A program made the position numbers and the translations under genes. A stretch of 64,000 nt of DNA from positions 1,550,001-1,614,000 of the forward strand of contig NZ_CP154799.1 of NCBI RefSeq assembly GCF_050920705.1. Direction: 5' to 3'. This stretch comes from Regnicoccus_A sp014224355 (GTDB lineage Bacteria; Cyanobacteriota; Cyanobacteriia; PCC-6307; Cyanobiaceae). The notes beneath the pieces are model-generated. The model worked only from the letters and a program-made list of their open reading frames with translations, was not told where the DNA came from and made no database searches. Of this stretch, positions 1-8,862 are shown one piece after another (positions within the stretch are counted from its first letter, which is position 1; the number at the start of each line of letters is the position of its first letter).

Positions 1-396
1 TGGTGCCCCTTTAACACCCAGAGCACCTGGTGGTGGCCGCTGGCGTATCCGCTGCTTTATATCCCGAGCTATTGTTCGTTTCGCATGTGCGATATCTGGA
101 AAAGCTTTATTGCCCAGCGATGCTTATGGGCAATGGGGCTTGGGGTTACTTTCCACGCGCCTGAAGTTGTACAGAATCGGAATCTGCACGATTTGATGCT
201 TGATTTCCGTGATGAAATACCAGGCTACGAACAAAACCGCCGGATTGCGGACGTGCTTTACGGGCTGGAACTTTGCAGCAGCGAGGATGCCGTCGGCAGA
301 AATCTCCGTGCCTGCTACGCAGCATTGGTAGACGCCGGAATCTTTCCGCAACTAGAAATGGCTTTAGTTGATGCATGGCTACATGATGTACTATAA
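1..396 (+). CDS. STELLO/DUF288-like glycosyltransferase, C-terminal part
   Basis: The reading frame is open from the first base, so the gene begins outside the window and only about 131 residues are seen. The segment PFNTQSTWW followed by FRMCDIWKSFIAQRCLW resembles the C-terminal core of STELLO/DUF288 proteins, where an N-x-Q-x-T motif precedes a DIWRxYxAQR motif. Known members are Golgi proteins in plants and putative glycosyltransferases in bacterial polysaccharide loci. Placement at the head of a glycosyltransferase cluster fits that. GC content is lower than in the downstream genes, which suggests transfer. Family assignment rests on motif memory only. Confidence 0.6.
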   Translation, partial: WCPFNTQSTWWWPLAYPLLYIPSYCSFRMCDIWKSFIAQRCLWAMGLGVTFHAPEVVQNRNLHDLMLDFRDEIPGYEQNRRIADVLYGLELCSSEDAVGRNLRACYAALVDAGIFPQLEMALVDAWLHDVL

Positions 397-400
397 AGCT

Positions 401-415
401 GCAGCTTCAAGCTGC
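401..415 (+). terminator. Short hairpin after the STELLO-like gene
   Basis: A palindrome GCAGCTT-c-AAGCTGC lies five bases after the stop codon. No run of T follows, so intrinsic termination is only a possibility. The remaining bases up to 638 are relatively AT-rich and show no gene. Confidence 0.3.
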
Positions 416-638
416 ATGTGCTTGAATCTAATGTTATGCGTTTATAAAGCGTGAACGCATCTGGGCCGTCGCCACTTGAATGTCATTGAGTATCCACTCG
501 GGATTTCTATGGCCCAGTGGGTTCAATGCCTTATCAACGATTGCCTTCATAGACTACTATGATTGCCGTTTGCTTTCAGTTCTATCCTCGGCTTTTAGGT
601 ATTCTGGAGATGGGCACCACAATCTCCCGGGATTCTAG

Positions 639-851
639 ATGTTCATGAGCGGCACCTGGACCAAAAAGGTGGTGAAGCTCCCCTGTGCCGGTGCGGCCAT
701 CGCAAAGGAAACACAAGTGTCGGAGGCCCAGACTCTGGGCGTTGCTCTCGATCAGCAGCCGGCGCTGCGGGAGCTCGCCCCCAAGGCATCAGCGCTTGTG
801 GCTGAGCTCTTCTCATCAGAGCGTTTCCGGCAGCTGCTGCTGCAGAGCTGA
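639..851 (+). CDS. Hypothetical small protein
   Basis: This open frame of 70 codons ends three bases before the GTG start of the next glycosyltransferase gene, so it could be a leader gene of the operon or the 3' remnant of a lost gene. The product is alanine- and leucine-rich in its second half, with a predicted helix from about residue 35 onward. There is an alternative ATG two codons downstream. No ribosome binding site stands out and no family was recognised. Base composition becomes GC-rich inside this frame, marking the boundary between the AT-richer start of the window and the main cluster. Confidence 0.3.
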   Translation: MFMSGTWTKKVVKLPCAGAAIAKETQVSEAQTLGVALDQQPALRELAPKASALVAELFSSERFRQLLLQS

Positions 852-854
852 GCC

Positions 855-2012
855 GTGCTGCTGGTGTTTTGCACCGCCGACCACGGCGGCCTGGCCGACT
901 ATGCCCACGCCCAGGCCGAAGCCCTCGCTGCCCGTGGGCATAACGTGCTGCTGCTCGCACCGTCGGGCTTCCCCTTCCAGTCGGCCTCCTACCAGCGCCG
1001 CACCCTGCCGAGCGTGCCCTGCAGAGTCCGCCGCCTGCGCTGGCTGCTGCGGCTGGCTACCGCGGCCACCATCCTCAGCCAGCAGGCCGCCCTCAACCGC
1101 ACTATCGCCGCAACCGGTGCCCGCCGGGTGCTGTTCACCACCTACAGCGAATACCTGGCGCTGCTCTGGGCCTGGCGCCTGCGCCGCTGGGCCCGCCGGG
1201 GTGTGCGTTTCGCCGCCGTGGTGCACGATCCGGTGCGCGATTTCGTGGTAGGCCCCCGCTGGTGGCATCGCCTCTCGATCGCCCAGGGCTACAGCTTTCT
1301 GGCGGTGGCGCTGGTGCATGCGCCGATCCAGCTCGATACGGCCTCACGCCGGCCGGCTCCGCGCACCGTGCTGATCCCCCATGGTCCCTACCGCTATCCG
1401 TCTCCACAGGCCTCTGCCCAGCACGTGCGGCAGGGCCTGGCCGTTCCGTCGGATGCCAGCCTGTTGCTGAGCTTCGGCCACATTCGCGATTCCAAGAATC
1501 TCGATCTCGTGCTGTGCGCCATGGCGGGCGTGCCACCGATCTGGCTGCTGGTGGCCGGCCCGGAGGCCACTGCCGGCCAGCAACCTTCGGATCACTACCG
1601 GCAACTGGCCCAGCGCCTGGGGGTGGCCGGGCGCTGCCGCTGGCAGATCGGCTACCAGACGCCGGAGCAGGTGGCTGAGCTATTCACCGCGGCCGACGGC
1701 GTGGTGCTCTCCTATTCCGAACGTTTCCGCTCCGCCAGTGGTGTGATGCATCTGGCCTCCCACTACCGCAAACCCGTGCTCGCCTCCGCCGGCGCAAGTG
1801 CCCTGGTGGACGACGCGGTCCGCTTCCGTCTCGGCGTGGTGGTGCCGCCGGACGACCCCGTAGCGCTCGAGGGTGGCCTGCGCCGTTTTCTCAGCGACCC
1901 CCTGCAGCCTGATTGGCAGGCCTACGAGCGGGCCAACAGCTGGGATCGCAACGCCAAGATCGTGGCCCAGGTGCTGGGACTGGAGCCTGAGCCGGAGCCG
2001 ATCAGCCCATGA
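855..2012 (+). CDS. Glycosyltransferase family 4 protein
   Basis: The 385-residue product has the two-domain GT-B layout. The N-terminus reads LLVFCTADHGGLADYAHAQ, with the glycine-rich loop that binds the acceptor side. The C-terminal half has LLSFGHIRDSKNLDLVL and a late segment YSERFRSASGVMHLASHYRKP, the usual region of the nucleotide-sugar E-x7-E motif, although the first Glu is displaced. It probably transfers a sugar to a lipid-linked oligosaccharide at the cytoplasmic membrane. GTG is the start, just after the stop of the preceding small frame. The stop overlaps the next gene by four bases, implying translational coupling. Donor sugar is unknown. Confidence 0.8.
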   Translation: MLLVFCTADHGGLADYAHAQAEALAARGHNVLLLAPSGFPFQSASYQRRTLPSVPCRVRRLRWLLRLATAATILSQQAALNRTIAATGARRVLFTTYSEYLALLWAWRLRRWARRGVRFAAVVHDPVRDFVVGPRWWHRLSIAQGYSFLAVALVHAPIQLDTASRRPAPRTVLIPHGPYRYPSPQASAQHVRQGLAVPSDASLLLSFGHIRDSKNLDLVLCAMAGVPPIWLLVAGPEATAGQQPSDHYRQLAQRLGVAGRCRWQIGYQTPEQVAELFTAADGVVLSYSERFRSASGVMHLASHYRKPVLASAGASALVDDAVRFRLGVVVPPDDPVALEGGLRRFLSDPLQPDWQAYERANSWDRNAKIVAQVLGLEPEPEPISP

Positions 2013-2551
2013 GCCGTACCCGTCTGCTGGCGGGCGCCTGGTGTAGCTGGCTGTACAACGATTGGCTCAGCCACCTGCCCTCCCGCCTGGTTCGAACGAG
2101 GGCCCTGCGCTGGTGGCTGGGGTGCCTCGGGGCCGGCAGTGGCGTGCAGATGCATTGCCGCTTTCTGCACGGCCCCGGCGTGCACCTCGGCGAGCGCTGC
2201 GTGATCAACCACGGCTGCCTGCTCGACGGCCGCCGTTATCCCATCCGGGTTGGCTCGGATGTGAGCATCGGCCCGGAAGCCGCGATCCTCACCCTCGGCC
2301 ACGATCCCCGCTCGCCGGAGTTCGCCGATCGCGGCGGGCCGGTGACCATCGGCGATCATGTGTGGATCGGTTTCCGGGCGATCGTGCTGCCGGGCGTGAC
2401 CATCGGCGATGGCGCAGTGGTGGCTGCCGTAGCCGTCGTAAGCCGGGATGTACCCCCCTTCACGATCGTGGCCGGGAACCCCGCTCGCCCGATCGGGGAA
2501 CGCCCGCAACCAATGGGATACCGGCTCAACTACCGGCCATTTCTGTTGTAG
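2009..2551 (+). CDS. WcaF-type hexapeptide acyltransferase
   Basis: This 180-residue protein contains left-handed beta-helix hexapeptide repeats, for example VTIGDHVWIGFRAIVLPGV and VTIGDGAVVAAVAVVSRD, ending in the classic FTIVAGNPARPIG signature of O-acetyltransferases such as WcaF and LacA. It should acetylate a sugar of the polysaccharide using acetyl-CoA. The central segment LTLGHDPRSPEF carries the conserved catalytic His region. It overlaps the upstream glycosyltransferase by ATGA. A second, divergent member of the same family is encoded at 11,348, so two acetylation sites per repeat unit are possible. Confidence 0.85.
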   Translation: MSRTRLLAGAWCSWLYNDWLSHLPSRLVRTRALRWWLGCLGAGSGVQMHCRFLHGPGVHLGERCVINHGCLLDGRRYPIRVGSDVSIGPEAAILTLGHDPRSPEFADRGGPVTIGDHVWIGFRAIVLPGVTIGDGAVVAAVAVVSRDVPPFTIVAGNPARPIGERPQPMGYRLNYRPFLL

Positions 2552-2574
2552 AGCGTTATGCCAACGACAAGCCC

Positions 2575-3837
2575 ATGACGGGCCGCCAACGCAAGCTGGT
2601 TTTGCACTTTGTCCGGTATGGGCCTTACCACCTGGCCCGGCTGGCCAGTGCACGTTCGGTGCTTGCCCCTCTCGGATGGGATGTGATCGGGCTGGAAACC
2701 GCCAGCCTGGATTCCACCTATGGCTGGGATCCGCTGTCTCCCCTGGGCGATCTCCCCCGTGTCACGGTGTTTCCTGGGCGGGTCGTTGACGACCTTTCAG
2801 CAGCCGATCTACGCCGTGGCACCCAGGCCGCCCTCGATTCTCTTCAGCCCGATGCGGTTGCCATTGCCGGCTGGGCTCAGCCTGATGCTCTTGCTTGTCA
2901 GGCGTGGTGCCGCCGGCATGGAGCCCGGGCCATCCTCATGAGCGAAACCCGTGAGGCAGATGGCCGTCGGCTTTGGTGGCGAGAGCGCCTCAAGGCACGG
3001 CGCATCCGATCCTTCGCAGCGGCACTGGTGGGTGGACAAAGCCATCAGGCCTACCTCCGCAAACTTGGCTTTGGTGGTCCGATCAGCCTTGGTTACGATG
3101 TCATCGATAATCAGTTCTTTCAGGCACAGGCCCAGCGTTATCGGCGGGAAGCCTCAGCACAGGGCCTGACGCTTCGCCCCTATCTCCTGGCCTCGAACCG
3201 CTTTGTGGGACGAAAAAATCTGGGGTCACTCCTTGACGCTTTTGCCCAGGTTGCTGCGTCCATCGATTCCTCGCAGCCTTTTGATCTCTGCTTGCTTGGA
3301 GATGGCCAGCAGCGGGCCATGCTTGAGCAACGTTGCAGGCATCGAGGCCTTCCTTGTCTCAAAGCTGCACCGTGGGATCCTCAGGCAATCAGCGAGCCCT
3401 CCGATTCGTGCCGTGTCTTGTTTCCCGGCTTTCGGCAGATTGATGAGCTTTCACGCTTCTATGCCCATGCCGTTGCTTTCGTGCATCCAGCCCTCTCGGA
3501 GCCCTGGGGGCTGGTGATCAATGAGGCCATGGCTGCCGCGCTGCCCATCCTCTGCAGCAGCAATGTGGGCGCGGCTGAGGAGCTGCTGGAAGAAGGAGTG
3601 AACGGCTTCCTGTTCAACCCTGCAGACACCCACTCCATCGCAGCCTGCCTGCGCCGCTTTCTTGCCCTCAGCGACCAGGAGCAGCTGGCCATGGGTCAGG
3701 CTAGTTCCCGCTTGCTGGCAGAGCGGTGTCCCACCTCTGCCTTTGGTGAGGGGCTCCATCTCCTTCTCAGTGATCTGAGACCCCTCCCCCAGCGTTTCCC
3801 ACGACCAGCTTCCTGGAGAGCCTTTGCCCACCCGTGA
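2575..3837 (+). CDS. Glycosyltransferase family 4 protein
   Basis: The product is 420 residues from the ATG that starts MTGRQRKLVLHFVRYGPYH. The frame stays open far upstream, but that part is only the shadow of the acyltransferase gene. The C-terminal GT-B domain shows LLASNRFVGRKNLGSLLDAF, then FVHPALSEPWGLVINEAMA, which is the E-x7-E nucleotide-sugar motif, then VGAAEELLEEGVNGFLF. It most likely adds a sugar to the lipid-linked repeat unit. The last four bases form a GTGA overlap with the following sulfotransferase gene, suggesting that the two modify the same glycan. Confidence 0.8.
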   Translation: MTGRQRKLVLHFVRYGPYHLARLASARSVLAPLGWDVIGLETASLDSTYGWDPLSPLGDLPRVTVFPGRVVDDLSAADLRRGTQAALDSLQPDAVAIAGWAQPDALACQAWCRRHGARAILMSETREADGRRLWWRERLKARRIRSFAAALVGGQSHQAYLRKLGFGGPISLGYDVIDNQFFQAQAQRYRREASAQGLTLRPYLLASNRFVGRKNLGSLLDAFAQVAASIDSSQPFDLCLLGDGQQRAMLEQRCRHRGLPCLKAAPWDPQAISEPSDSCRVLFPGFRQIDELSRFYAHAVAFVHPALSEPWGLVINEAMAAALPILCSSNVGAAEELLEEGVNGFLFNPADTHSIAACLRRFLALSDQEQLAMGQASSRLLAERCPTSAFGEGLHLLLSDLRPLPQRFPRPASWRAFAHP

Positions 3838-4589
3838 TTGTTGCTTCGTTCATGCGCAGTGGCACCCATCTCGCAATCGACACACTCAGGACAAACTTTG
3901 ATTGTTTTTCTACCTGGAAACTTCCACTTGAAAACAACAGCTACCTGTATGCAGATCTTGATGTGTACATGAAGCCTGTGCAGCGGTGCCAGATCGCTGG
4001 TTTGCGGTCTCGGCTCACGCGACCAGCCCGGCCGATCTCCAAGTGCCATTGGGCACTAAGCCATTGGAATCGTGTGTCTGCCTGCCATCCGCAGCTATCC
4101 AGGTGGATTGGCTCTTGCGGGAAAATCCTCATGGTGGTGAGAGACCCTCGGAAAATCATTCTCTCCAATCTCGCCTGGAACGCCTCCAACGACAAGGATT
4201 TCTCCCTCGATGCGGTTCCGGGTCTGGCCGTGTCTCTGGTGGCCCAGCTTGATCGGCATTGGCCGGACATCCTCTCTTCGACCGTTGCACCTGTAGACGT
4301 CCTCGACACATCTCTGCTGTTGAAACAGACGGGTTCCTCTATCTCCGATGTTGCCACTTTTCTTGATGCTCAGCAGTCCGCTTCTCCCGCCTTGCCAGAT
4401 CCTCTTCGTGGCCTGTGGGCTTCACGGCTGCAGCGTCTTGTCGGGGTCAGGCCAGACAGTTCTGCAATCTTGACCCGCCGTCGCCCAAGCGAGTTCTCCT
4501 GGATTCTGCGGTTGCCGGAGGTGGAGGATGCCATCAATGAGCTACTTCAGAAAACCGGGCAATTTCCATTCCTCGCTGCTCATCAGTGA
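3834..4589 (+). CDS. Sulfotransferase family protein
   Basis: The 251-residue product begins VIVASFMRSGTHLAIDTL, matching the 5'-phosphosulfate loop of PAPS-dependent sulfotransferases (S-x-x-R-S-G-T/S). Near residue 100 the segment LMVVRDPRKIILSNL fits the 3'-phosphate motif RDPR...S. The family moves sulfate from PAPS to a hydroxyl or amino group, here presumably a sugar of the polysaccharide. The GTG start lies inside the stop of the preceding glycosyltransferase gene. GC content is a little lower than its neighbours. Acceptor is unknown; a role in sulfated exopolysaccharide is inference from context. Confidence 0.72.
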   Translation: MIVASFMRSGTHLAIDTLRTNFDCFSTWKLPLENNSYLYADLDVYMKPVQRCQIAGLRSRLTRPARPISKCHWALSHWNRVSACHPQLSRWIGSCGKILMVVRDPRKIILSNLAWNASNDKDFSLDAVPGLAVSLVAQLDRHWPDILSSTVAPVDVLDTSLLLKQTGSSISDVATFLDAQQSASPALPDPLRGLWASRLQRLVGVRPDSSAILTRRRPSEFSWILRLPEVEDAINELLQKTGQFPFLAAHQ

Positions 4590-4646
4590 AAATCAACCTG
4601 CCCTTGCTGGGTGGAAAAGCGGCGGTCATGTCATGAACCAAGAGCC

Positions 4647-5875
4647 ATGAGCGACGAGTCAGGCGGCTGGCTCTGTGCCCAGATTGGTGCCCGCGAGCAC
4701 TACGCCGTGGCCCGGGCCCTGCACCGCCAGGGCCAGCTGCACCAGCTGCTCACCGACTGCTGGGTGCCGCCCCACTCCCCCTGGCCCGGCTCCCCCAGGC
4801 CCGCCGCCTCGCCGGCCGCTACCACCCTGACCTGGCCACCGCCCGTGTGCGTGCTCCCAGCCTGCGCAGCCTGGCCTTTGAGCTCGCTGGCCGCCTGCCA
4901 GGCGCCTCCCGCGGCTGGCCCCGCACCATCGCGCGCAATTCCTGGTTTCAGCGCTGGGCCTGCCAGCGGCTGAAGCGCATGGCGGATCCACCCCAGGCCC
5001 TGTTTGCCTACAGCTATGCGGCGCTCTCGCTGCTGCAGCTCGCCCGCCAGCGTGGTTTGCGCACCGTGCTGGGCCAGATTGATGTTGGCGAGCTGGATGA
5101 ACAGCTGGTGGCCGAAGAACATCGCCGCTACCCGCAGTTTGCCAGCGGATGGCGGCCAGCTCCCCCGGCCTACTGGCAAGCCTGGCACCAGGAGTTGGAG
5201 TTGGCTGACCGTATTGTCGTGAATTCCTCCTGGAGCCTGCGCTGCCTGCGCCAACAGGGTGTATCCCAGAGCAAACTTCGCTTAATTCCGCTGGTTTATG
5301 AGCCTTCTGGATTGTCAACTCAACCGCCTCTGGCCATCAGTTCCCGTTCGGATTCGCCGTTTCAGCTGCTTTTTCTCGGAACCATCGGCCTACGTAAGGG
5401 GATCGGCCGCCTGCTTGTTGCCATGCGCATGCTGGAAGGTAAGCCGGTGTGCCTCACTCTGGCTGGTCCCACTGAGCTGGATCCCACTGCATGGCGTGAT
5501 CGCCGCAACATCCGGTGGCTTGGGGCGGTGCCGCGGTCTGAGGTGGGGTCCCTTTACAAGGGTGCTGATGCCATGATCCTCCCCACCATCACTGATGGTT
5601 TCGCCCTCACCCAGCTGGAAGCACTCGCCCATGGCTGCCCTGTGATTGCTTCGCTTCACTGCGGTGCGGTCGTCGCACCCGGGATCAACGGCTGGTTGCT
5701 GGATGATCTGGAACCTGACACGATTGCTACAACTATCCTTGCTGCCGCCGAGACTGCAGCCGATCTGAGACGGCCTCTGGCCATGCCAGCTTTCGGAATT
5801 CAGAATCTGGGGGCTGCCATTAGCGAACTTCCTGCCAACTCAACGCAGCCTGTTGCTACCCCTAGAATTGACTGA
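4647..5875 (+). CDS. Glycosyltransferase family 4 protein, with frameshift near the N-terminus
   Basis: The N-terminus (WLCAQIGAREHYAVARALH, then TDCWVPPHSP) is in one frame, and the rest (LARLPQARRLAGRYHPDLA onward) is in the -1 frame. The switch falls at a run of five C at 4777-4781; one more C would restore a protein of about 409 residues. The C-terminal domain is complete: LFLGTIGLRKGIGRLL, LPTITDGFALTQLEALAHG and GCPVIAS. If the frameshift is real, translation from a GTG or ATG near 4847 would lack most of the first beta-alpha unit. A similar C-run lesion in an SPFH gene at 47,360 makes sequencing error plausible. Confidence 0.75.
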
Positions 5876-6629
5876 TAATTCTGATCAGAGCAATTTCTTT
5901 GCCTTTGCTAAGGTACATCATTAGGCTATGGCGTAGTCTCTGTTGATCAACTTGTCGTTGCTTGCTGTGGTTCTTAGTATTTATCTCGTTGCATGACGAG
6001 TAGCTGTTGATGATGCCTGCCCTCCAGGGGAGCGTCTGTCTGTTGTTTTACTTTTCTAGACACCGTTGTATGCCATCTTGGCTCAACGTCTGCGATCAAA
6101 GATCCGCTCCTTGCTACCTGGCCCTGTTGTTTCGTTGATTCAGGGTCAGACAGGCGCTCCACATATGTTGCATTCGTTGCAACTTCTGAAGCGGAAGGGT
6201 TTAGACCACAAACTGCAATTGATATCGGTGCTTTTAAGGGGCAATGGAGCAGGGATATGCGTCAAGTCTTTCCTGATGTGAATATTCTCATGGTGGAGCC
6301 TTTGCCTGACATGCAACCTTGTTTGGAGTTGCTGGCGAAGCAGATTGGTGCAGAGACGGCATGCCAGCTCTTGTCTGAAAAGGCTGGAGAGCAGGTTGTT
6401 TTCTATGTGGGCAGTTGTGGTAGTTCAATGCACCGTCCAAAGCGATTTTCAGATTCCGTTACGTTGACTCTGGCAACGTCTTGCCTTGATGACTTGGTCG
6501 CGGGGAGCTCCTTTTCGACCCCAGACATTGTCAAACTTGACGTTCAGGGCGCTGAGGACTGTGTAATGCGGGGTGGAGAGCGCACTCTTCACGGTGCCGA
6601 AGTGTTGATCATCGAGCTGTCGCTTGTAA

Positions 6630-8361
6630 TTAGGGCCTCCTGAGAAAGGCCAAACCGCTTGTACCCCAGTGGATCTGATCAGTTTTAGACGGTAGAATGT
6701 ACGCAAATCGGCTCATTACTGCCGAAAAGCTGCCCAGAGTTTTCCACATGTATCGACGCGAGCCTCGTCATCAGCTCTCGTTTGAAGATTTCTTCCTCCC
6801 ATTTGGCGGTAAACTCTCCGGTGATAACCGCTGGATCAAGCTCGCAGAACTCATCCCCTGGGAAGACCTGGAAGATGACTACGCGTCGCAGTTCTGCAAG
6901 GGCTTTGGAGCGCCCGCCAAGCCATTCCGAATGGTACTCGGCGCTTTGATCATCAAGGCTCGCCTGGTCCTGACCGACGAAGAACTGGTGGAGCAGATCA
7001 AGGAAAATCCCTATCTGCAATTCTTCATCGGTCTGGAGGCCTTCCAGTATTCGGCCCCGTTTGATCCATCGATGATGGTCTATTTTCGCAAGCGGTTGCC
7101 GGAATCAGTCGTTAACGACTCCAACGAAAGGATTGTCCGTCATGGCCTGAACGTCATTCGCACCGCAGAATCCGATGCCGGTGAGGAGGATGATAACGAC
7201 AGTGGTATGCCCAGCAGTGATCAGCCCGCGCAGCCTGGCTCTGACAAAGCATCTTCCAACCAGGGCACCCTTTTGATTGACGCCACCTGCGTCCCAGCCG
7301 ATATCCGATACCCAACGGACCTCTCTCTGCTCAATGAGGCCAGGGCGGTCACGGAAAAGCTGATTGATGCGATGCATCCTCAGATCAGAGCATCCATCCT
7401 TTGGCGATAAGCAGCGAACACATCGCAAGAAAGCCAGACAGCAATTTCTCGCCGTGGCCAAGAAGAAGCGACCTCGCATTGCCATGATCCGCAAGGCCAT
7501 TCAGCAGCAGCTGGGCCATCTGGAGCGGAATCTGGCCAGTATTGATGCCCTGATCGCTTGTGGTGGTTCCCTTCTGGCGGCAGGACGGCATTGGTACCAC
7601 AAGCTGCTGGTGGTCAGTGAGCTGGTGCGTCAGCAGAGGATTCTTTATCACTCAGACAGCAGAAGCATCCCTGATCGAATCGTGAGCCTCTACCAAGCCC
7701 ACATCAGGCCCATCGTACGTGGCAAGGCCAGAAGCAATGTTGAGTTTGGCGCCAAGATCTCTGTCTCAGTCACTGGCGATGGGTTCACCTTCCTGGATCG
7801 GCTGAGTTATAACCCCTACAACGAAGGAGAAGACCTGAAGGCTCAGGCAAGAGCTTATCGACGCCGATATGGCCACTATCCAAAGGTGATCTGTGCTGAT
7901 CAGATTTATCGAACGCGAGCCAACCGAGCCTTCTGCCAGCGTCATGGCATTCGCTTGAGTGGTCCGCGCCTCGGTCGCCGTAAGAGCGATCCACAGTTAC
8001 TGGCCGAGGAGAAGAAGCAGTTTCTTGATGATCAGCGTCAACGGAATGGTGTCGAAGGCAAAATCGGACAGGGGAAGCGGCGGTTTGGATTGGGCCTGAT
8101 TCGTGAGAAGCTGGCCGTCACCCAAGGATCTGCCATTGCATTGGCTGTACTCGTGATGAACCTTGAGAAGCTGCTGGAGCTTCTTTTTGTCCTTATTGGC
8201 TTCTTGCTACAGCTGCTGATCGGCAATGAAGCCATCCGAAGAGCCGAGGAGCGTCTCCCGAGCAATCAACCAGCTGCAGCCTGAGGAACACTCAGAGGTG
8301 AGACAGGTTTCCCCACTTTGTTGGCCTGAAGGCTGGTTTTCACTTTCTCAGGAGGCCCTAA
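6630..8361 (+). mobile_element. IS5-family-like insertion sequence inside the FkbM gene
   Basis: The element is about 1.73 kb, bounded by perfect 19-bp inverted repeats TTAGGGCCTCCTGAGAAAG (6630-6648 and 8343-8361), with partial matches further in. TAA occurs just outside the left repeat and as the last three bases of the right one, so a 3-bp target duplication is possible but cannot be separated from the repeat itself. One transposase gene fills it. Removing it restores the FkbM frame. Confidence 0.8.
6697..8284 (+). pseudogene. IS5-family transposase, frameshifted
   Basis: The N-terminal half (MYANRLITAEKLPRVFHMYR..., with LSFEDFFLPFGGKL and LFIDATC-like LLIDATCVPADI) carries the first catalytic Asp in the DAT motif. 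The second half starts in another frame with SFGDKQRTHRKKARQQFL and includes VICADQIYRTRANRAF and NGVEGKIGQGKRRFGLG, which hold the later acidic residues and the Y-(2)-R-(3)-E-like region. The break is a 4-bp tandem duplication, ATCC ATCC at 7392-7399; deleting one copy gives a continuous frame of about 527 codons. It is therefore a recent lesion in an otherwise well-preserved transposase. Confidence 0.8.
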
Positions 8362-8703
8362 ATAGCTACAGCCAGGGCCTGCTATTGCATGAAATGGTAA
8401 ATTTTTGGCACAGAGCGGTTTTTATTTCTATGATATAGCTGGTTTGTTGAGGGCGAACCGCACACGCTCTGTTAACGAGGTTGATGGCGTGTTTGCGCGA
8501 AAGGGCTCTCCTTTGTGGGATCTGCACCACTTTCTGCCAGAAGGGGCTCCAGAACCCTGATGCATCACTGCGCGATACTCCAGGTTGGTTCGCGAAAGTG
8601 AAACGCGGTGCCAGCTCGGCTGGCCCGATCCATTACCTTGACGCCCTTCTGCACCGTCCAGCGAGGCAGCCACTGAGCCTTCAGCCTCCCTCGGGTTCAG
8701 GCG

Positions 8704-8862
8704 ATGACATCACCCGCCCGTGACCGGCTTTCCGCATTCAGTCCGGCACGTTCTGCCGATGGCTTGCATCAGGCGTTGGAATGGGCCAGCGTTCATCCCC
8801 GTTTCAGCCGCCGCGCTGCCCTGATGGCCGATCTCCCTTCCCGCCGCGAACCCCAGCGATGA
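8704..8862 (+). CDS. Hypothetical small protein upstream of the Wzy-like gene
   Basis: A 52-codon frame starts at ATG (MTSPARDRLSAFSP) and ends RREPQR; its stop overlaps the start of the Wzy-like gene by ATGA, the same coupling seen elsewhere in this cluster. There is an in-frame stop ten codons upstream, so it is not obviously the tail of a longer gene. No signal peptide, membrane segment or known domain is visible. It may be a real coupled leader gene or the end of a lost gene. The bases 8561-8703 before it show no gene. Confidence 0.35.
   Translation: MTSPARDRLSAFSPARSADGLHQALEWASVHPRFSRRAALMADLPSRREPQR

Larger units (their letters stand above)
6066..8560 (+). pseudogene. FkbM-family methyltransferase, split by an IS element
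   Basis: Three pieces rebuild one FkbM methyltransferase. Residues up to KRKGLD are in one frame. After 6206 the frame moves by -1 into PQTAIDIGAFKGQW, the SAM-binding motif I, and continues to PDIVKLDVQGAED and EVLIIELSLV. The IS5-like element then interrupts. Joining 6629 to 8362 continues as NSYSQGLLLHEMVNF, then another one-base slip near 8412 leads to GFYFYDIAGLLRANRTRS and LWDLHHFLPEG before the stop. The family O-methylates sugars or other small groups. The gene is AT-richer than the cluster. It would be inactive as read. Confidence 0.75.

Noticed and set aside
2062..2574. A longer N-terminus for the GT4 protein encoded at 2575.
   Set aside because: The extension is an Arg/Pro-rich shadow of the acyltransferase gene in another frame.
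6627..6630. A clear target-site duplication for the IS5-type element (AAT or TAA).
   Set aside because: Candidate direct repeats overlap the inverted repeat itself, so they cannot be told apart from the terminal bases.
7364..7410. Programmed frameshifting in the IS5-type transposase.
   Set aside because: The frame change is explained by a 4-bp tandem duplication (ATCCATCC), not by a slippery heptamer.
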